From CAZKEW01 sp964580435 (lineage in GTDB: Bacteria; Acidobacteriota; Aminicenantia; Aminicenantales; UBA8522): a stretch of 33,115 bases of DNA. Positions 22,964-31,719 of this stretch are shown here, in pieces (positions within the stretch are counted from its first letter, which is position 1; every line of letters begins with the position of its first letter). The notes under the pieces were generated by a model. That model was not told where the DNA came from and made no database searches. It saw only the letters and a program-made list of their open reading frames with translations. The translations under genes and the position numbers were made by a program. The stretch spans positions 1 through 33,115 of the forward strand of contig CAZOKP010000022.1 of assembly GCA_964580435.1 (NCBI GenBank). Reading direction: 5' to 3'.

Positions 22964-23006
22964 ATGGCGCATTATTTAGATGAGATAGGATCAAAGGAGA
23001 CCGCCC

Positions 23007-24173
23007 ATGAGCAAAGCTGGAAAACATTTTTTCACTTCAGAATCTGTGACCGAGGGTCACCCGGACAAGATCTGTGATCAGGTCTCTGATGCCATTCTGG
23101 ATGACCTCATCGGCCAGGATCCCCACAGCCGGGTCGCCTGCGAAACTCTGGTCACAACGGGCCTCGTCTTCATAGCCGGCGAGATCACTACAGACGGATA
23201 TTGCGACTTTCAAAAACTGGTCAGAAGCGTGGTTAAGGATATCGGATACACCCAGGCCGTCTTTGGCTTTGACTACGAAACGTGCTGTGTCATCTCATCT
23301 ATCCATGAGCAATCCGCCGATATAGCCAGGGGAGTGGTGGAGACCGCGGAGCATGAACAGGGCGCCGGAGATCAAGGGATCATGTTCGGCTATGCCTGCC
23401 GGGAAACAGAGGAGCTGATGCCTCTGCCCATCATCCTCGCCCACAAGCTGGTCAGGCGATTGAGCCAGGTCCGCAAGGAAAGGATCCTGCCCTATCTGAG
23501 GCCTGATGGAAAGTCACAGGTAACGATCGAATATGATGGCAACACGCCGCGCCGTGCCGAGGCGATCGTCATCGCCGCCCAGCATAACGCTACGGTGAAA
23601 ATGGAAGACCTGAGGGCAGACATCAAGCAGATGGTGATAAAGAAAATCATCCCGCCGGGAATGCTCGATAAGAAAACCAAGATCATCATCAACGGGACGG
23701 GGCGTTTCGAACAGGGTGGGCCTTTGGCCGATACCGGGATCACCGGCCGGAAGAACATCGTCGATACATACGGAGGAGTCGGAAGCCATGGCGGAGGCTC
23801 CTTCTCGGGCAAGGATCCCTCCAAGGTCGACCGCTCCGGCTCTTACACGGCCCGCCATATCGCCAAGAATCTCGTCGCTGCGGGAATCGCCGACAAACTG
23901 GAGGTGCAGCTGGCTTATGCCATCGGCGTGGCCGAACCTGTCTCGATTATGGTAGATTCCTTTGGGACGGCTAAGATTCATGAGGATAAGATCAAAGAAT
24001 TAATCCGGGCATATTTTGACCTTAAACCCAAGGGAATGATTAAAGCCCTCAATTTGCTCCGTCCTGTTTTCAGGAAAACAGCCTGCTACGGGCATTTCGG
24101 ACGGAATGAAGAGGGATTCACCTGGGAAAAAACGGATAAAGCTGAAGCTTTGCGGAAGGACGCCAGACTCTGA
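23007..24173 (+). CDS. metK: S-adenosylmethionine synthetase
   Basis: The 388-residue protein has the family blocks FTSESVTEGHPDKICDQVSDAILD, GAGDQGIMFGYA and GGGSFSGKDPSKVDRS in order and at normal spacing. It makes S-adenosylmethionine from methionine and ATP in the cytoplasm. AAAGGAG at about 22993-22999 supports the ATG. It is followed by ahcY after 53 bases, so the two probably form an activated-methyl-cycle unit. Its product also feeds the radical-SAM enzymes in this window (HypD activase, RimO). Confidence 0.97.
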   Translation: MSKAGKHFFTSESVTEGHPDKICDQVSDAILDDLIGQDPHSRVACETLVTTGLVFIAGEITTDGYCDFQKLVRSVVKDIGYTQAVFGFDYETCCVISSIHEQSADIARGVVETAEHEQGAGDQGIMFGYACRETEELMPLPIILAHKLVRRLSQVRKERILPYLRPDGKSQVTIEYDGNTPRRAEAIVIAAQHNATVKMEDLRADIKQMVIKKIIPPGMLDKKTKIIINGTGRFEQGGPLADTGITGRKNIVDTYGGVGSHGGGSFSGKDPSKVDRSGSYTARHIAKNLVAAGIADKLEVQLAYAIGVAEPVSIMVDSFGTAKIHEDKIKELIRAYFDLKPKGMIKALNLLRPVFRKTACYGHFGRNEEGFTWEKTDKAEALRKDARL

Positions 24174-24226
24174 GGGGCGCAAAAAGCCTGCCTCGAAGGG
24201 GATTCCGATGAAAAAGGGGAGAAGCC

Positions 24227-25483
24227 ATGGACTATGACATCAAAGACTTGAAATTGGCTCCGAAAGGAAAACTCAAGATGGAATGGGCGGGAAGGTTCAT
24301 GCCCGTCTTGAATTCCATCAAGAAAAAATTCGCCCAAGAGAAGCCCCTCAAGGGCATCAAAATTTCGGCCTGCCTGCATGTCACCAGCGAAACGGGAATC
24401 CTGATGGAGACTTTAAGACTGGGCGGAGCGGAGCTCAGGCTGTCCGCCTCCAATCCTCTGAGCACTCAAGATGAAGTCGCCGCGGCTCTGGTGAAGTCTT
24501 ACGGCGTGCCTGTTTTTGCCATCAAAGGCGAAGACAACAGAACCTACTACCGTCACATCAACAAATCCCTGGACCACGGCCCCCAGATCACCATGGACGA
24601 CGGAGCAGACCTGGTCAGCACTGTTCATTCCCGGAGGCGCGTTCTGCTTGAGAATATCATCGGCGGCACAGAGGAAACGACGACCGGAGTCATCCGGTTG
24701 AGGAGCATGGCCCAAAAAAAAGTCCTCTCTTACCCCATCATCGCCGTTAACGATGCCAACACCAAGCATCTTTTTGACAATCGCTACGGGACGGGACAGA
24801 GCACAATCGACGGCATCCTGAGGGCCACCAATGTTCTCATGGCCGGGCTGCATTTTGTCATCGCCGGCTATGGCTGGTGCGGACGGGGAGTGGCCATGAG
24901 GGCGAGGGGAGCCGGCGCTAAGGTCATTATTTGTGAGGTTGATCCTCTCCGGGCCCTGGAAGCTGTCATGGATGGGTTCGAGGTTATGCCCATGAGCGAA
25001 GCGGCGTCCAAAGGAGACGTATTTGTTACGCTGACCGGTGATAAGACCGTCATCACCCGGTCTCACTTTCTCAGGATGAAGGAGGGAGCCATCATCGCCA
25101 ATTCCGGCCATTTCAACGTCGAGATTGATATTCCGGCCCTGGAAAAACTGGCCAAAAAAAAGAAGAAGATTCGGGAATTCGTTGATGAGTATGAGCTGCG
25201 AAACGGAAAAAAGCTCTATCTCCTGGGAGAGGGCCGGTTGATCAACCTGGTGGCTGCCGAAGGGCATCCCGCCATGGTCATGGATATGAGCTTCGCCAAT
25301 CAGGCCCTGAGCGTGCTTTACCTCAGCCGCAAAGGCGCTTCGCTGCTGAAAGAAGTCTATGCTGTTCCCAAAGCTATCGACGAAGAAATCGCCCGCCTGA
25401 AGCTGAGATCCATGGGGGTAAAGATCGATCGGCTGACTGCGGAGCAGAAAAAATATCTCGGTGCCTGGGAAGAAGGGACTTAA
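24227..25483 (+). CDS. ahcY: Adenosylhomocysteinase
   Basis: The 418-residue enzyme splits S-adenosylhomocysteine to homocysteine and adenosine using bound NAD. The N-terminal substrate block (ACLHVTSETGILMETL), the NAD-binding glycine-rich segment (VIAGYGWCGRG) and the C-terminal block (GEGRLINLVAAEGHPAMVMDMSFANQ) are present. It is the shorter form that lacks the roughly 40-residue insert of eukaryotic and many proteobacterial enzymes, as in archaea and Thermotoga. A GGGGAG site lies 5 bases before the ATG. Its end overlaps the convergent TPR gene by 4 bases. The related S-inosylhomocysteine hydrolase cannot be fully excluded from sequence alone. Confidence 0.95.
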   Translation: MDYDIKDLKLAPKGKLKMEWAGRFMPVLNSIKKKFAQEKPLKGIKISACLHVTSETGILMETLRLGGAELRLSASNPLSTQDEVAAALVKSYGVPVFAIKGEDNRTYYRHINKSLDHGPQITMDDGADLVSTVHSRRRVLLENIIGGTEETTTGVIRLRSMAQKKVLSYPIIAVNDANTKHLFDNRYGTGQSTIDGILRATNVLMAGLHFVIAGYGWCGRGVAMRARGAGAKVIICEVDPLRALEAVMDGFEVMPMSEAASKGDVFVTLTGDKTVITRSHFLRMKEGAIIANSGHFNVEIDIPALEKLAKKKKKIREFVDEYELRNGKKLYLLGEGRLINLVAAEGHPAMVMDMSFANQALSVLYLSRKGASLLKEVYAVPKAIDEEIARLKLRSMGVKIDRLTAEQKKYLGAWEEGT

Positions 25484-26265
25484 GCGCCGCCTTTTTCCTT
25501 TTCTTTCTCTTTGATCGCTTTGAGATAAGAATTGAGCTTTTCTTTCATATCCAGGTCTATGACCTGGGGAGAGATCTTCTCTAAGACCTCCGCCGCTTTG
25601 CTCAGGTCGTCATTCTTAAAATAGGCGGCTCCCAAATTGAAACCAAAATTCACGTCGTCAGGGACAATTTTGACCGCCATCTTGAAGCTCTCGATGGCGC
25701 CGTAGAGATTGTTCTGACTCTCCAGGATCAATCCGAGCAGGTTATAGGCCAAAGCGAAGCGGTTGTTGAGCTTGATGGCGATATCAACATAGGCGCGGGC
25801 TTTCTCGAAATCACCCTTGGTGAATTGGAGCCTGGCCAGGTTGTAATAGGGTAGCTCCTTGTGAGTATAGTTGGGGTCTTCAATGACTTTCTTGAATTCC
25901 TCTTCAGCCTTGTCGAGATCCCCCATTTCCTGATAGATCGTCCCGAGGTTGTTGTGCGCTTCGGCAAAATTGGGCGAGATCTGAAGACATTTTTGGTAGA
26001 GATTGATGGCTTCCTGGAGATTTCCCCTCATGGAATAGGCCAAGCCCAGGGCATTCAAAGATTGGTAGTGGCGGGGATCGAGGCTCAAGGCCTTGTTGAA
26101 ATACTTAATGGCCTCGTCGATATTATTGCTGTTGAGATAAAACAGTCCGATATTGTACTGGTACTGGGGATCTTTTTCCTGCGCCTTCTCCGTTTTTTTC
26201 TGGGCAGAGGCGCATGATAACAGGCTCAGACAGATAAGGATGATCAAAGTCTTGCAGTTTTTCAT
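25480..26265 (-). CDS. TPR-repeat lipoprotein (PilF/Pilotin-like)
   Basis: The 261-residue protein has a lipoprotein signal (ILICLSLLSC, lipidated C18) followed by about six TPR units (residues about 35-240; for example YNIGLFYLNSNNIDEAIKYFNKAL). It should be anchored in a membrane facing the periplasm and act as a binding scaffold. The architecture resembles PilF-type pilotins for type IV pili, but no pilus gene is nearby, so the partner is unknown. The ATG at 26265 is preferred because GAGG sits 6 bases before it; a GTG 12 bases upstream is also in frame. It lies 95 bases after gpsA on the same strand. Confidence 0.85.
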   Translation of the reverse strand: MKNCKTLIILICLSLLSCASAQKKTEKAQEKDPQYQYNIGLFYLNSNNIDEAIKYFNKALSLDPRHYQSLNALGLAYSMRGNLQEAINLYQKCLQISPNFAEAHNNLGTIYQEMGDLDKAEEEFKKVIEDPNYTHKELPYYNLARLQFTKGDFEKARAYVDIAIKLNNRFALAYNLLGLILESQNNLYGAIESFKMAVKIVPDDVNFGFNLGAAYFKNDDLSKAAEVLEKISPQVIDLDMKEKLNSYLKAIKEKEKEKGGA

Positions 26266-26360
26266 CATGATCCTCACTCTTCCGTCTTATTTTAAGAACC
26301 TTTGGGTTCGTTGTCCAATCTATTTTTTCAAAAAAACGAGCGGCTCAGCGTTCGCTGTGG

Positions 26361-27356
26361 TTATTCAACCTTAAGCGCTCTCAGCATGAGATCGCGCAGG
26401 GATTCTTTCGGGCTTTTGTTTTCATAAAGGACTCTGAAGACTTCCTCGACGATGGGCATTTCGACGTTTTCTCTGCGCGCCAGATCTCGAACAGATATCG
26501 CCGTCGAGACTCCTTCGGCTACCATCTTCATCCCAGATAGGATGAGGGACAACGGCCGGCCCTTTCCAAGGTCATAGCCCACCTGGTAATTCCGGCTCAG
26601 CTTGGCCGTGCAGGTCAAGACCAGGTCTCCGATCCCGGCCAGTCCCATGAATGTCTCCTTGCTGGCGCCGAGTTTTATTCCGAGCCTGGTCATCTCGGCA
26701 AGGCCGCGGGTGATCAGGGCGGCCCGGGTGTTATGTCCGTATTTCAAAGAATCGGATATTCCAGCGGCCAAGGCGATGATATTCTTGCACGCTCCGGCAA
26801 GTTCGACTCCAATGACATCTTCGCTCGTGTAAGCCCGAAAATAGATATTGGAGACGAGGTGCTGGACGGTTTTGGCGAAATGGATCTCTTTGGAAGCAAT
26901 CACTACCGCCGTGGGATGCCTGTCCGCAACTTCTCGTGAAAAACTCGGGCCGGACAGGACGGCGAGATGCGGGAGAGAACGGACTCGGAAAACCTCTTCC
27001 ATGATTTCAGTCATTCTTTTCAGAGACCCCTCTTCGATGCCTTTCGCCAGGCTGACCACGATCTGATCAGGAGACAGGGAGGGAGCGATGTCCGAGAAAA
27101 CCTGGCGGCAGAACTGGGAAGGAACGGCGATGAACAGGACCTCGGCGGACCCGGCAGTTTCTTCAAGATCGGCCGAGAAAGAAACTGAAGGACGGAAAAC
27201 ATGTCCGGGGAGGAAGACAGGGTTCTGACGAGTCTTGAGAAGCGGTTTAAGAATCTCGCCCTCTCTAACCCAGAGCCGGGTTTTGACCCGGAGACGGCCA
27301 AGATGAAGGGCAAAGGCCGATCCCCAGCTCCCTCCTCCAATGACTCCTGCTTCCAT
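26361..27356 (-). CDS. gpsA: Glycerol-3-phosphate dehydrogenase [NAD(P)+]
   Basis: The 331-residue enzyme starts with the nucleotide-binding motif GVIGGGSWGSAFA. It contains the catalytic Lys block ELAGACKNIIALAAG and the family segment NTRAALITRGLAEM. It reduces dihydroxyacetone phosphate to sn-glycerol-3-phosphate, the substrate of the PlsY acyltransferase encoded just upstream, with 5 bases between the genes. AAGGA in the plsY tail supports the start. The pair supplies the first steps of phospholipid synthesis. Confidence 0.97.
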   Translation of the reverse strand: MEAGVIGGGSWGSAFALHLGRLRVKTRLWVREGEILKPLLKTRQNPVFLPGHVFRPSVSFSADLEETAGSAEVLFIAVPSQFCRQVFSDIAPSLSPDQIVVSLAKGIEEGSLKRMTEIMEEVFRVRSLPHLAVLSGPSFSREVADRHPTAVVIASKEIHFAKTVQHLVSNIYFRAYTSEDVIGVELAGACKNIIALAAGISDSLKYGHNTRAALITRGLAEMTRLGIKLGASKETFMGLAGIGDLVLTCTAKLSRNYQVGYDLGKGRPLSLILSGMKMVAEGVSTAISVRDLARRENVEMPIVEEVFRVLYENKSPKESLRDLMLRALKVE

Positions 27357-27361
27357 CGCTT

Positions 27362-27955
27362 CTAGTCCTTCTCCCTTTGTCCGAATTTTCTTTCTTGCCC
27401 TTTGAGCAATCTCTTGATGTTGCCTCGATGACGCAACACGATCACGATAAAAATGGCCAGCCCCAACAGCGCCAGCTCTCCATCACCGTTGAGGAAATAG
27501 GCCAATAGGGGAAAGGATAAGGTGGCCAGGAGCGAACCAAGAGAAACAAAACGCGTCACGGCAATGACCCCCACAAAGACGGCCAGGCTCAAGATAAACG
27601 GGACGGGCGCAAGAACAACATACGCCCCCATGGCTGTCGAAACGCCCTTGCCTCCTCGGAACCTGATAAAAACGGGAAAACAATGTCCCAGCATGACCAG
27701 AAAAGCGGCGGCAAGAGCGATTCGCCTGTCCTCAAAAAGCCGCAGCGCCAGCCAGACAGGAAGAGCGGCCTTCAAGACATCCAAAACCGCTACAGGGACG
27801 GCATACTTCCAGCCCTTGAGCCTCAGAACATTAGTGGCGCCGGTGCTCCGGCTGCCGAAGCCACGGATATCTTTCTTTTCCCCCAGCCGGAAGAAAACAT
27901 AGCCCGATGGAATGGACCCGATGAAGTAGGCTAAAACGACAAAAAGGATACTCAT
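27362..27955 (-). CDS. plsY: Glycerol-3-phosphate acyltransferase PlsY
   Basis: The 197-residue membrane protein has about five or six helices and the PlsY motifs GSIPSGYVFFRL, GSRSTGATNVLR and HCFPVFIRFRGGKGVST. It transfers an acyl group from acyl phosphate to glycerol-3-phosphate at the inner membrane. Its start overlaps the thpR stop by 4 bases and gpsA follows directly, so enzyme and substrate supply are co-expressed. The charged C-terminal tail (GQERKFGQREKD) is ordinary for the family. Confidence 0.97.
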   Translation of the reverse strand: MSILFVVLAYFIGSIPSGYVFFRLGEKKDIRGFGSRSTGATNVLRLKGWKYAVPVAVLDVLKAALPVWLALRLFEDRRIALAAAFLVMLGHCFPVFIRFRGGKGVSTAMGAYVVLAPVPFILSLAVFVGVIAVTRFVSLGSLLATLSFPLLAYFLNGDGELALLGLAIFIVIVLRHRGNIKRLLKGQERKFGQREKD

Positions 27956-28509
27956 CTTAAAGGAAACTCCGAAAGAACGCTGTACTCGGCACCCGAAGGC
28001 TTGAGGGTGCTCTTAAAAAAGGTGACCTTCGAGACCCGCATTTCTCCAAAAACCGTTTCCCGGCGCTTTTCCAGGTCCGAAAGAAGGGGTTCGAGCAGGG
28101 ATGGAAATTTCACCCGGCCCAGGGTGAGGTGGGGATGGGATTCTCTCGCCTCCCGGGCAAATCCCAATTTTTCCACGGCGATCTCAATTTCCTCCTGCAG
28201 GGTTTTAAGGGAGGGACCTCCGTCGACGCCGACCCAAAGGACTCTTGGATTTTTTCGACCGGGCGGGAACCAGCCTGCTCCTTGAAGAGTGAGGTCAAAG
28301 GCGCTGTGGCTCTTCACGATATTTTCGAGCAATCCGGCGATCCGCAAAACATCCTGGTCGGGGATTTCACCCAAGAACTTTAAAGTGAGATGCATCCCCT
28401 GAGTGTTGACCCAGCGGATGTTCTTGCCATTGGGCCGGAGCTCGTCGATGAGAGCCTCCAAAATTTTTTTCAAAGGAAGGTCCAGGTCGATGGCGATAAA
28501 AGTCCTCAT
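27952..28509 (-). CDS. thpR: RNA 2',3'-cyclic phosphodiesterase (2H family)
   Basis: The 185-residue protein carries two HxT motifs, HLTLKFLG at about residue 40 and HPHLTLGR at about residue 125, which define the 2H phosphoesterase active site. The start MRTFIAIDL is typical of the LigT/ThpR group. These enzymes open 2',3'-cyclic phosphates on RNA ends and were first described as a 2'-5' RNA ligase. It overlaps cinA and plsY by 4 bases at each end. Confidence 0.95.
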   Translation of the reverse strand: MRTFIAIDLDLPLKKILEALIDELRPNGKNIRWVNTQGMHLTLKFLGEIPDQDVLRIAGLLENIVKSHSAFDLTLQGAGWFPPGRKNPRVLWVGVDGGPSLKTLQEEIEIAVEKLGFAREARESHPHLTLGRVKFPSLLEPLLSDLEKRRETVFGEMRVSKVTFFKSTLKPSGAEYSVLSEFPLR

Positions 28510-29789
28510 TTTTTTCCCTTTTTGCTTTTCTGCGGCTGTTGGAGAAGATGTCTCCGCAGCATCTCCAGCGCTTTTTGGGTCGACTGGAACTTGACTTGCT
28601 TCCTCTTCCCCAAGAAAAGGCTCTTCTGAACGGCAGTCCCTCCGTCCCAGGCAAGGGCAGCGAAAACAAGACCGACGGGCTTTTCCGGTATCCCGCCAGT
28701 GGGACCGGCAATCCCGGTGATCGCCAAACCATAGTCGGCCCGAGCTCTCTTTTTGATCCCCCGGGCCATGGCCCGTGCCACCGGAAAGCTGACTGCGCCG
28801 TGGGTCCTGATAAGCGAAGGGGAAACGCCCAAGAGATCGGTTTTAGCGGCATTGCTGTAGGTCACGGCCGCCTCCAGGAAATAATCGGAGCTGCCGGGTA
28901 TGTTCGTCAGCCTGTGACTGAGCAGTCCTCCTGAGCAGGATTCAGCCACGGCCAGGGTCTGCTTGTTTTTCTTCAATAGATTGCCGACGACTTCTTCCAG
29001 TTCCTCGCCCGACTCAGAAAAAACATTATTCTTCAAGCGGCTGAGTAGCTTCTTGTTCAGCCGCTGGATTTTCCTTTCGGCCTCGGCGGCATCTAAAAAG
29101 GAAAAAGAGGTCAGGTGAATCTCGATTTGGCCGGGAGAGGCCAAAATCGTGACTCTGACATCGGGCCTTTTGGGGTAGAGGTCGCCAATCAGTGTCTCGA
29201 CTTTCGACTCCGTCACGCCCGCGATCTTGAGGACTTTTCGCGCCAGGTATCCCCGGCGCTTGTTGGCCAAGCGCGGCCAGACCGATTCTTCGAACATGGG
29301 TTTGAGTTCGCCAGGCGGGCCCGGCAGAAGAACGATCATTTTTCTCCCCGCCTCCAGCCATTGGCCGGGCGCAGTTCCATTTTTGTTCAATAAGGCATCG
29401 GCACCTTGAATGAGGTAAGCCTGTTTTCGATTGGAAGGGGGCATGGGTATGCGTCTGTGCTTGAACCGCTCCTCGATTCTCTGGAGGATGTCTTCGCTCA
29501 AGACAAGCTTTCTGTTCAATGCGGCGGCGAAGGCCTCGCGTGTCCTATCATCCCCGGTGGGGCCAAGGCCCCCTATGGCCAGAATAAGGTCGGATTGGTC
29601 AAGAGCCCCTCTGATTCGGAGGCGGAGGTCGTCTATATCATCCCCGACGATTGTCTTGAATGCGACATCGAAACCCAGCTCATTCAGGCGCTGGGTTAAA
29701 TAGAGCGAATTGGTGTCTTGATAATAGGGCGTGAGCAGTTCTGAGCCGATGGCGATGATTTCGACTTTGGTCTGAACGCTGCTCTTCAC
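28506..29789 (-). CDS. cinA: CinA: two-domain nicotinamide-nucleotide amidohydrolase family protein
   Basis: The 427-residue protein has an N-terminal molybdopterin-binding-like (COG1058) domain (about 8-175; EIIAIGSELLTPYYQDTNS, GGLGPTGDDRTREA) and a C-terminal PncC domain (about 260-420; VAESCSGGLLSHRLTNIPGSSDYF, GIAGPTGG). The fused form cleaves NMN and ADP-ribose-type pyrophosphates in NAD repair/recycling. The historical link with competence and recA is not visible here, as no recA follows. It overlaps pgpA and thpR by 4 bases each. The C-terminal tail is Lys-rich. Confidence 0.96.
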   Translation of the reverse strand: MKSSVQTKVEIIAIGSELLTPYYQDTNSLYLTQRLNELGFDVAFKTIVGDDIDDLRLRIRGALDQSDLILAIGGLGPTGDDRTREAFAAALNRKLVLSEDILQRIEERFKHRRIPMPPSNRKQAYLIQGADALLNKNGTAPGQWLEAGRKMIVLLPGPPGELKPMFEESVWPRLANKRRGYLARKVLKIAGVTESKVETLIGDLYPKRPDVRVTILASPGQIEIHLTSFSFLDAAEAERKIQRLNKKLLSRLKNNVFSESGEELEEVVGNLLKKNKQTLAVAESCSGGLLSHRLTNIPGSSDYFLEAAVTYSNAAKTDLLGVSPSLIRTHGAVSFPVARAMARGIKKRARADYGLAITGIAGPTGGIPEKPVGLVFAALAWDGGTAVQKSLFLGKRKQVKFQSTQKALEMLRRHLLQQPQKSKKGKK

Positions 29790-30235
29790 TTCAGATAAAG
29801 ATAAACCTGGAGGATGATTAGGGAAATCGCCGCAGCCACGAGATCATCAGCCATGATCCCCCAGCCTCGGGGAAGCTTTTCAGCTTTGGTGATCGGCCAG
29901 GGTTTGACGATATCAAAAAAACGGAAAAGAACAAAGGAAAGGCCCAGCGCAATCCATGTCGGCGGGACCAAGATAAGGGCCAGAAGCTGGCCGCAGGCTT
30001 CATCGATAACAATTGTCCTGGGATCTTTCTCCCCGAGCTCCGAAGAATAAAAACCAGAGGAAACCACACCAAGGATACCGAGCAGGAAAAGAAAGACGAG
30101 GATATAAGGCCAGGGCAAAGGAGCAAGGAGAAATTTGTAGAGCAGGACGACGGCAAGGCTCGCCGCTGTTCCTGGAGCAAAAGGAAAGAACCCGAGCCCA
30201 AAAAAGGTGGCGATAACCCTCCCCACGAGTTTCAT
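29786..30235 (-). CDS. pgpA: Phosphatidylglycerophosphatase A
   Basis: The 149-residue membrane enzyme shows the PgpA pattern: GLGFFPFAPGTAAS near the N-terminus, DPRTIVIDEACGQ in the middle and GWGIMADDLVAA near the end. Four hydrophobic helices are seen. It removes the phosphate from phosphatidylglycerophosphate to make phosphatidylglycerol. It overlaps rimO upstream and cinA downstream by 4 bases each. Confidence 0.96.
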   Translation of the reverse strand: MKLVGRVIATFFGLGFFPFAPGTAASLAVVLLYKFLLAPLPWPYILVFLFLLGILGVVSSGFYSSELGEKDPRTIVIDEACGQLLALILVPPTWIALGLSFVLFRFFDIVKPWPITKAEKLPRGWGIMADDLVAAAISLIILQVYLYLK

Positions 30236-31593
30236 GGAACGATTTTCCCGTGTAGATCATATACATCTGCGGCGACTATTTCAACTCTTTCTAAGGGCTT
30301 AAGCCCGTGTGCCATCGGGCTGTCATCTTGGATATAAACCACTCCATCCACCTCTGGAGCCTGAAACCGGGCCCGGCCCGAAGATGGCTTGCCGCCACGC
30401 CGGAACGGATTTTCAATCAAGACTTCGATCCTGCGTTTCAAATATTTCTTATTGATCTCCGCGGATATTTCGGCCTGAGTCCGCATGATCTCTTCTTGCC
30501 TGGCGATTTTTTCTTTCTCGGGAACGGGGTCACCCCTCGGGAAAGAATCTGTCCCTTCCTCAGGGGAATAGGTGAAAACACCCAGGTGATCGAATCGCGC
30601 CGTCCGCACAAAGGCCTTGAGAGCTTCGAATTCTTTTCGCCCCTCGCCGGGGAAACCAACGATGAGAGAAGTCCGTAGCGCGACATCGGGGAGCCTTTTA
30701 CGGATCTTTTCGATCAAAGCGAGGCCTCTTTTCCCGTCCATGCTCCTTTTCATTCCTTTGAGGATGCGGCGGTCAGCATGCTGGAACGGGATATCGAGGT
30801 AGGGACAGATTTTTTTTTCGGCCATGATTTCGAGTAGGTTATCGGTGATCTCTTCGGGATAGCCATAGAGAAAGCGGATCCAGCTGATGGCGGGCACATC
30901 GATGAGCCGGCGCAGGAGCTTAACAAGGCCATCGTTCATCCCTTTATCGCGGCCGAAATATGTGGTATCCTGGGAGATAAGGTTTATTTCTTTGATCCCT
31001 CGACAGCCAAGCTCCCGGGCCTCCGCAACGATGGAGGAGAGGCTGCGGGACCGGTAACGTCCTTTGATGAGAGGAATCGCGCAAAAAGCACACTCATGGG
31101 AGCAGCCTTCTGAGATCTTAACGTAGGCCCAGGAAGGAGGTGTTGAAATCAGCCGGGGCGTTTTATGGCTGCAGAGAAAAGTCTCCTTGCCGCCGCGGAA
31201 GGACCTGCCTTCTATAGCTTGGACGATCTTGTCAAAATCCTTCACCCCGAGCCAGACATCGACCTCCGGATATTCTGACCTGAGGCCCTCTCCGTTCCTT
31301 TCGACATAACAACCTGCCGCGACGATCGTCTTATTCTTGTCTCTCTTCTTTTGGGCTGCCGCTTCCTTCAGGGCCTGCGCGGCTTCCTCTTTGGCTGGTC
31401 TGATGAAACCACAAGTATTCAAAATGATGACGTCGGCTTTTCCCGGGTCTGGAAGAAAGGTATAGCCGGCCCGGCGGAGATATCCGAGCATCACTTCGCT
31501 ATCCACAAGGTTTTTGGCGCAGCCGAACGTCGCCAGGGAAACGGTTTTGCCTCTTCGTTCTAGCAGCTTGCCTGGCTCTGGTTGTCTGTCCAT
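30232..31593 (-). CDS. rimO: Ribosomal protein S12 methylthiotransferase
   Basis: The 453-residue radical-SAM enzyme has an N-terminal MTTase domain with three cluster Cys (FGCAKN with C25, NTCGF, AGCYVER), a radical-SAM core with the CxxxCxxC motif in EGCSHECAFCAIP, and a C-terminal TRAM domain. It adds a methylthio group to an Asp of ribosomal protein S12. The opening TVSLATFGCAKNLVDSE identifies RimO rather than MiaB. The ATG at 31593 is preferred from family length; the frame stays open to a GTG at 31680 and would add 29 residues. A good AAGGAGA lies too far upstream (about 20 bases), so the start is not firm. Confidence 0.95.
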   Translation of the reverse strand: MDRQPEPGKLLERRGKTVSLATFGCAKNLVDSEVMLGYLRRAGYTFLPDPGKADVIILNTCGFIRPAKEEAAQALKEAAAQKKRDKNKTIVAAGCYVERNGEGLRSEYPEVDVWLGVKDFDKIVQAIEGRSFRGGKETFLCSHKTPRLISTPPSWAYVKISEGCSHECAFCAIPLIKGRYRSRSLSSIVAEARELGCRGIKEINLISQDTTYFGRDKGMNDGLVKLLRRLIDVPAISWIRFLYGYPEEITDNLLEIMAEKKICPYLDIPFQHADRRILKGMKRSMDGKRGLALIEKIRKRLPDVALRTSLIVGFPGEGRKEFEALKAFVRTARFDHLGVFTYSPEEGTDSFPRGDPVPEKEKIARQEEIMRTQAEISAEINKKYLKRRIEVLIENPFRRGGKPSSGRARFQAPEVDGVVYIQDDSPMAHGLKPLERVEIVAADVYDLHGKIVP

Positions 31594-31719
31594 TTCTTTA
31601 GCGATCTGGACTCTCCTTTTCAGCTCACTCTGACTCAGTCCGGAGGGTGGGAAGCGCCGTAACCGGACCCATTCCTGCACCCGCTGGTTTTGATCCTCAC
31701 AGAAACATCGACACTTCTC

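Noticed and set aside
22943..23006. SAM riboswitch upstream of metK
   Set aside because: The promoter lies only about 37 bases before the ATG, too short for a SAM aptamer, and no conserved aptamer sequence is visible.
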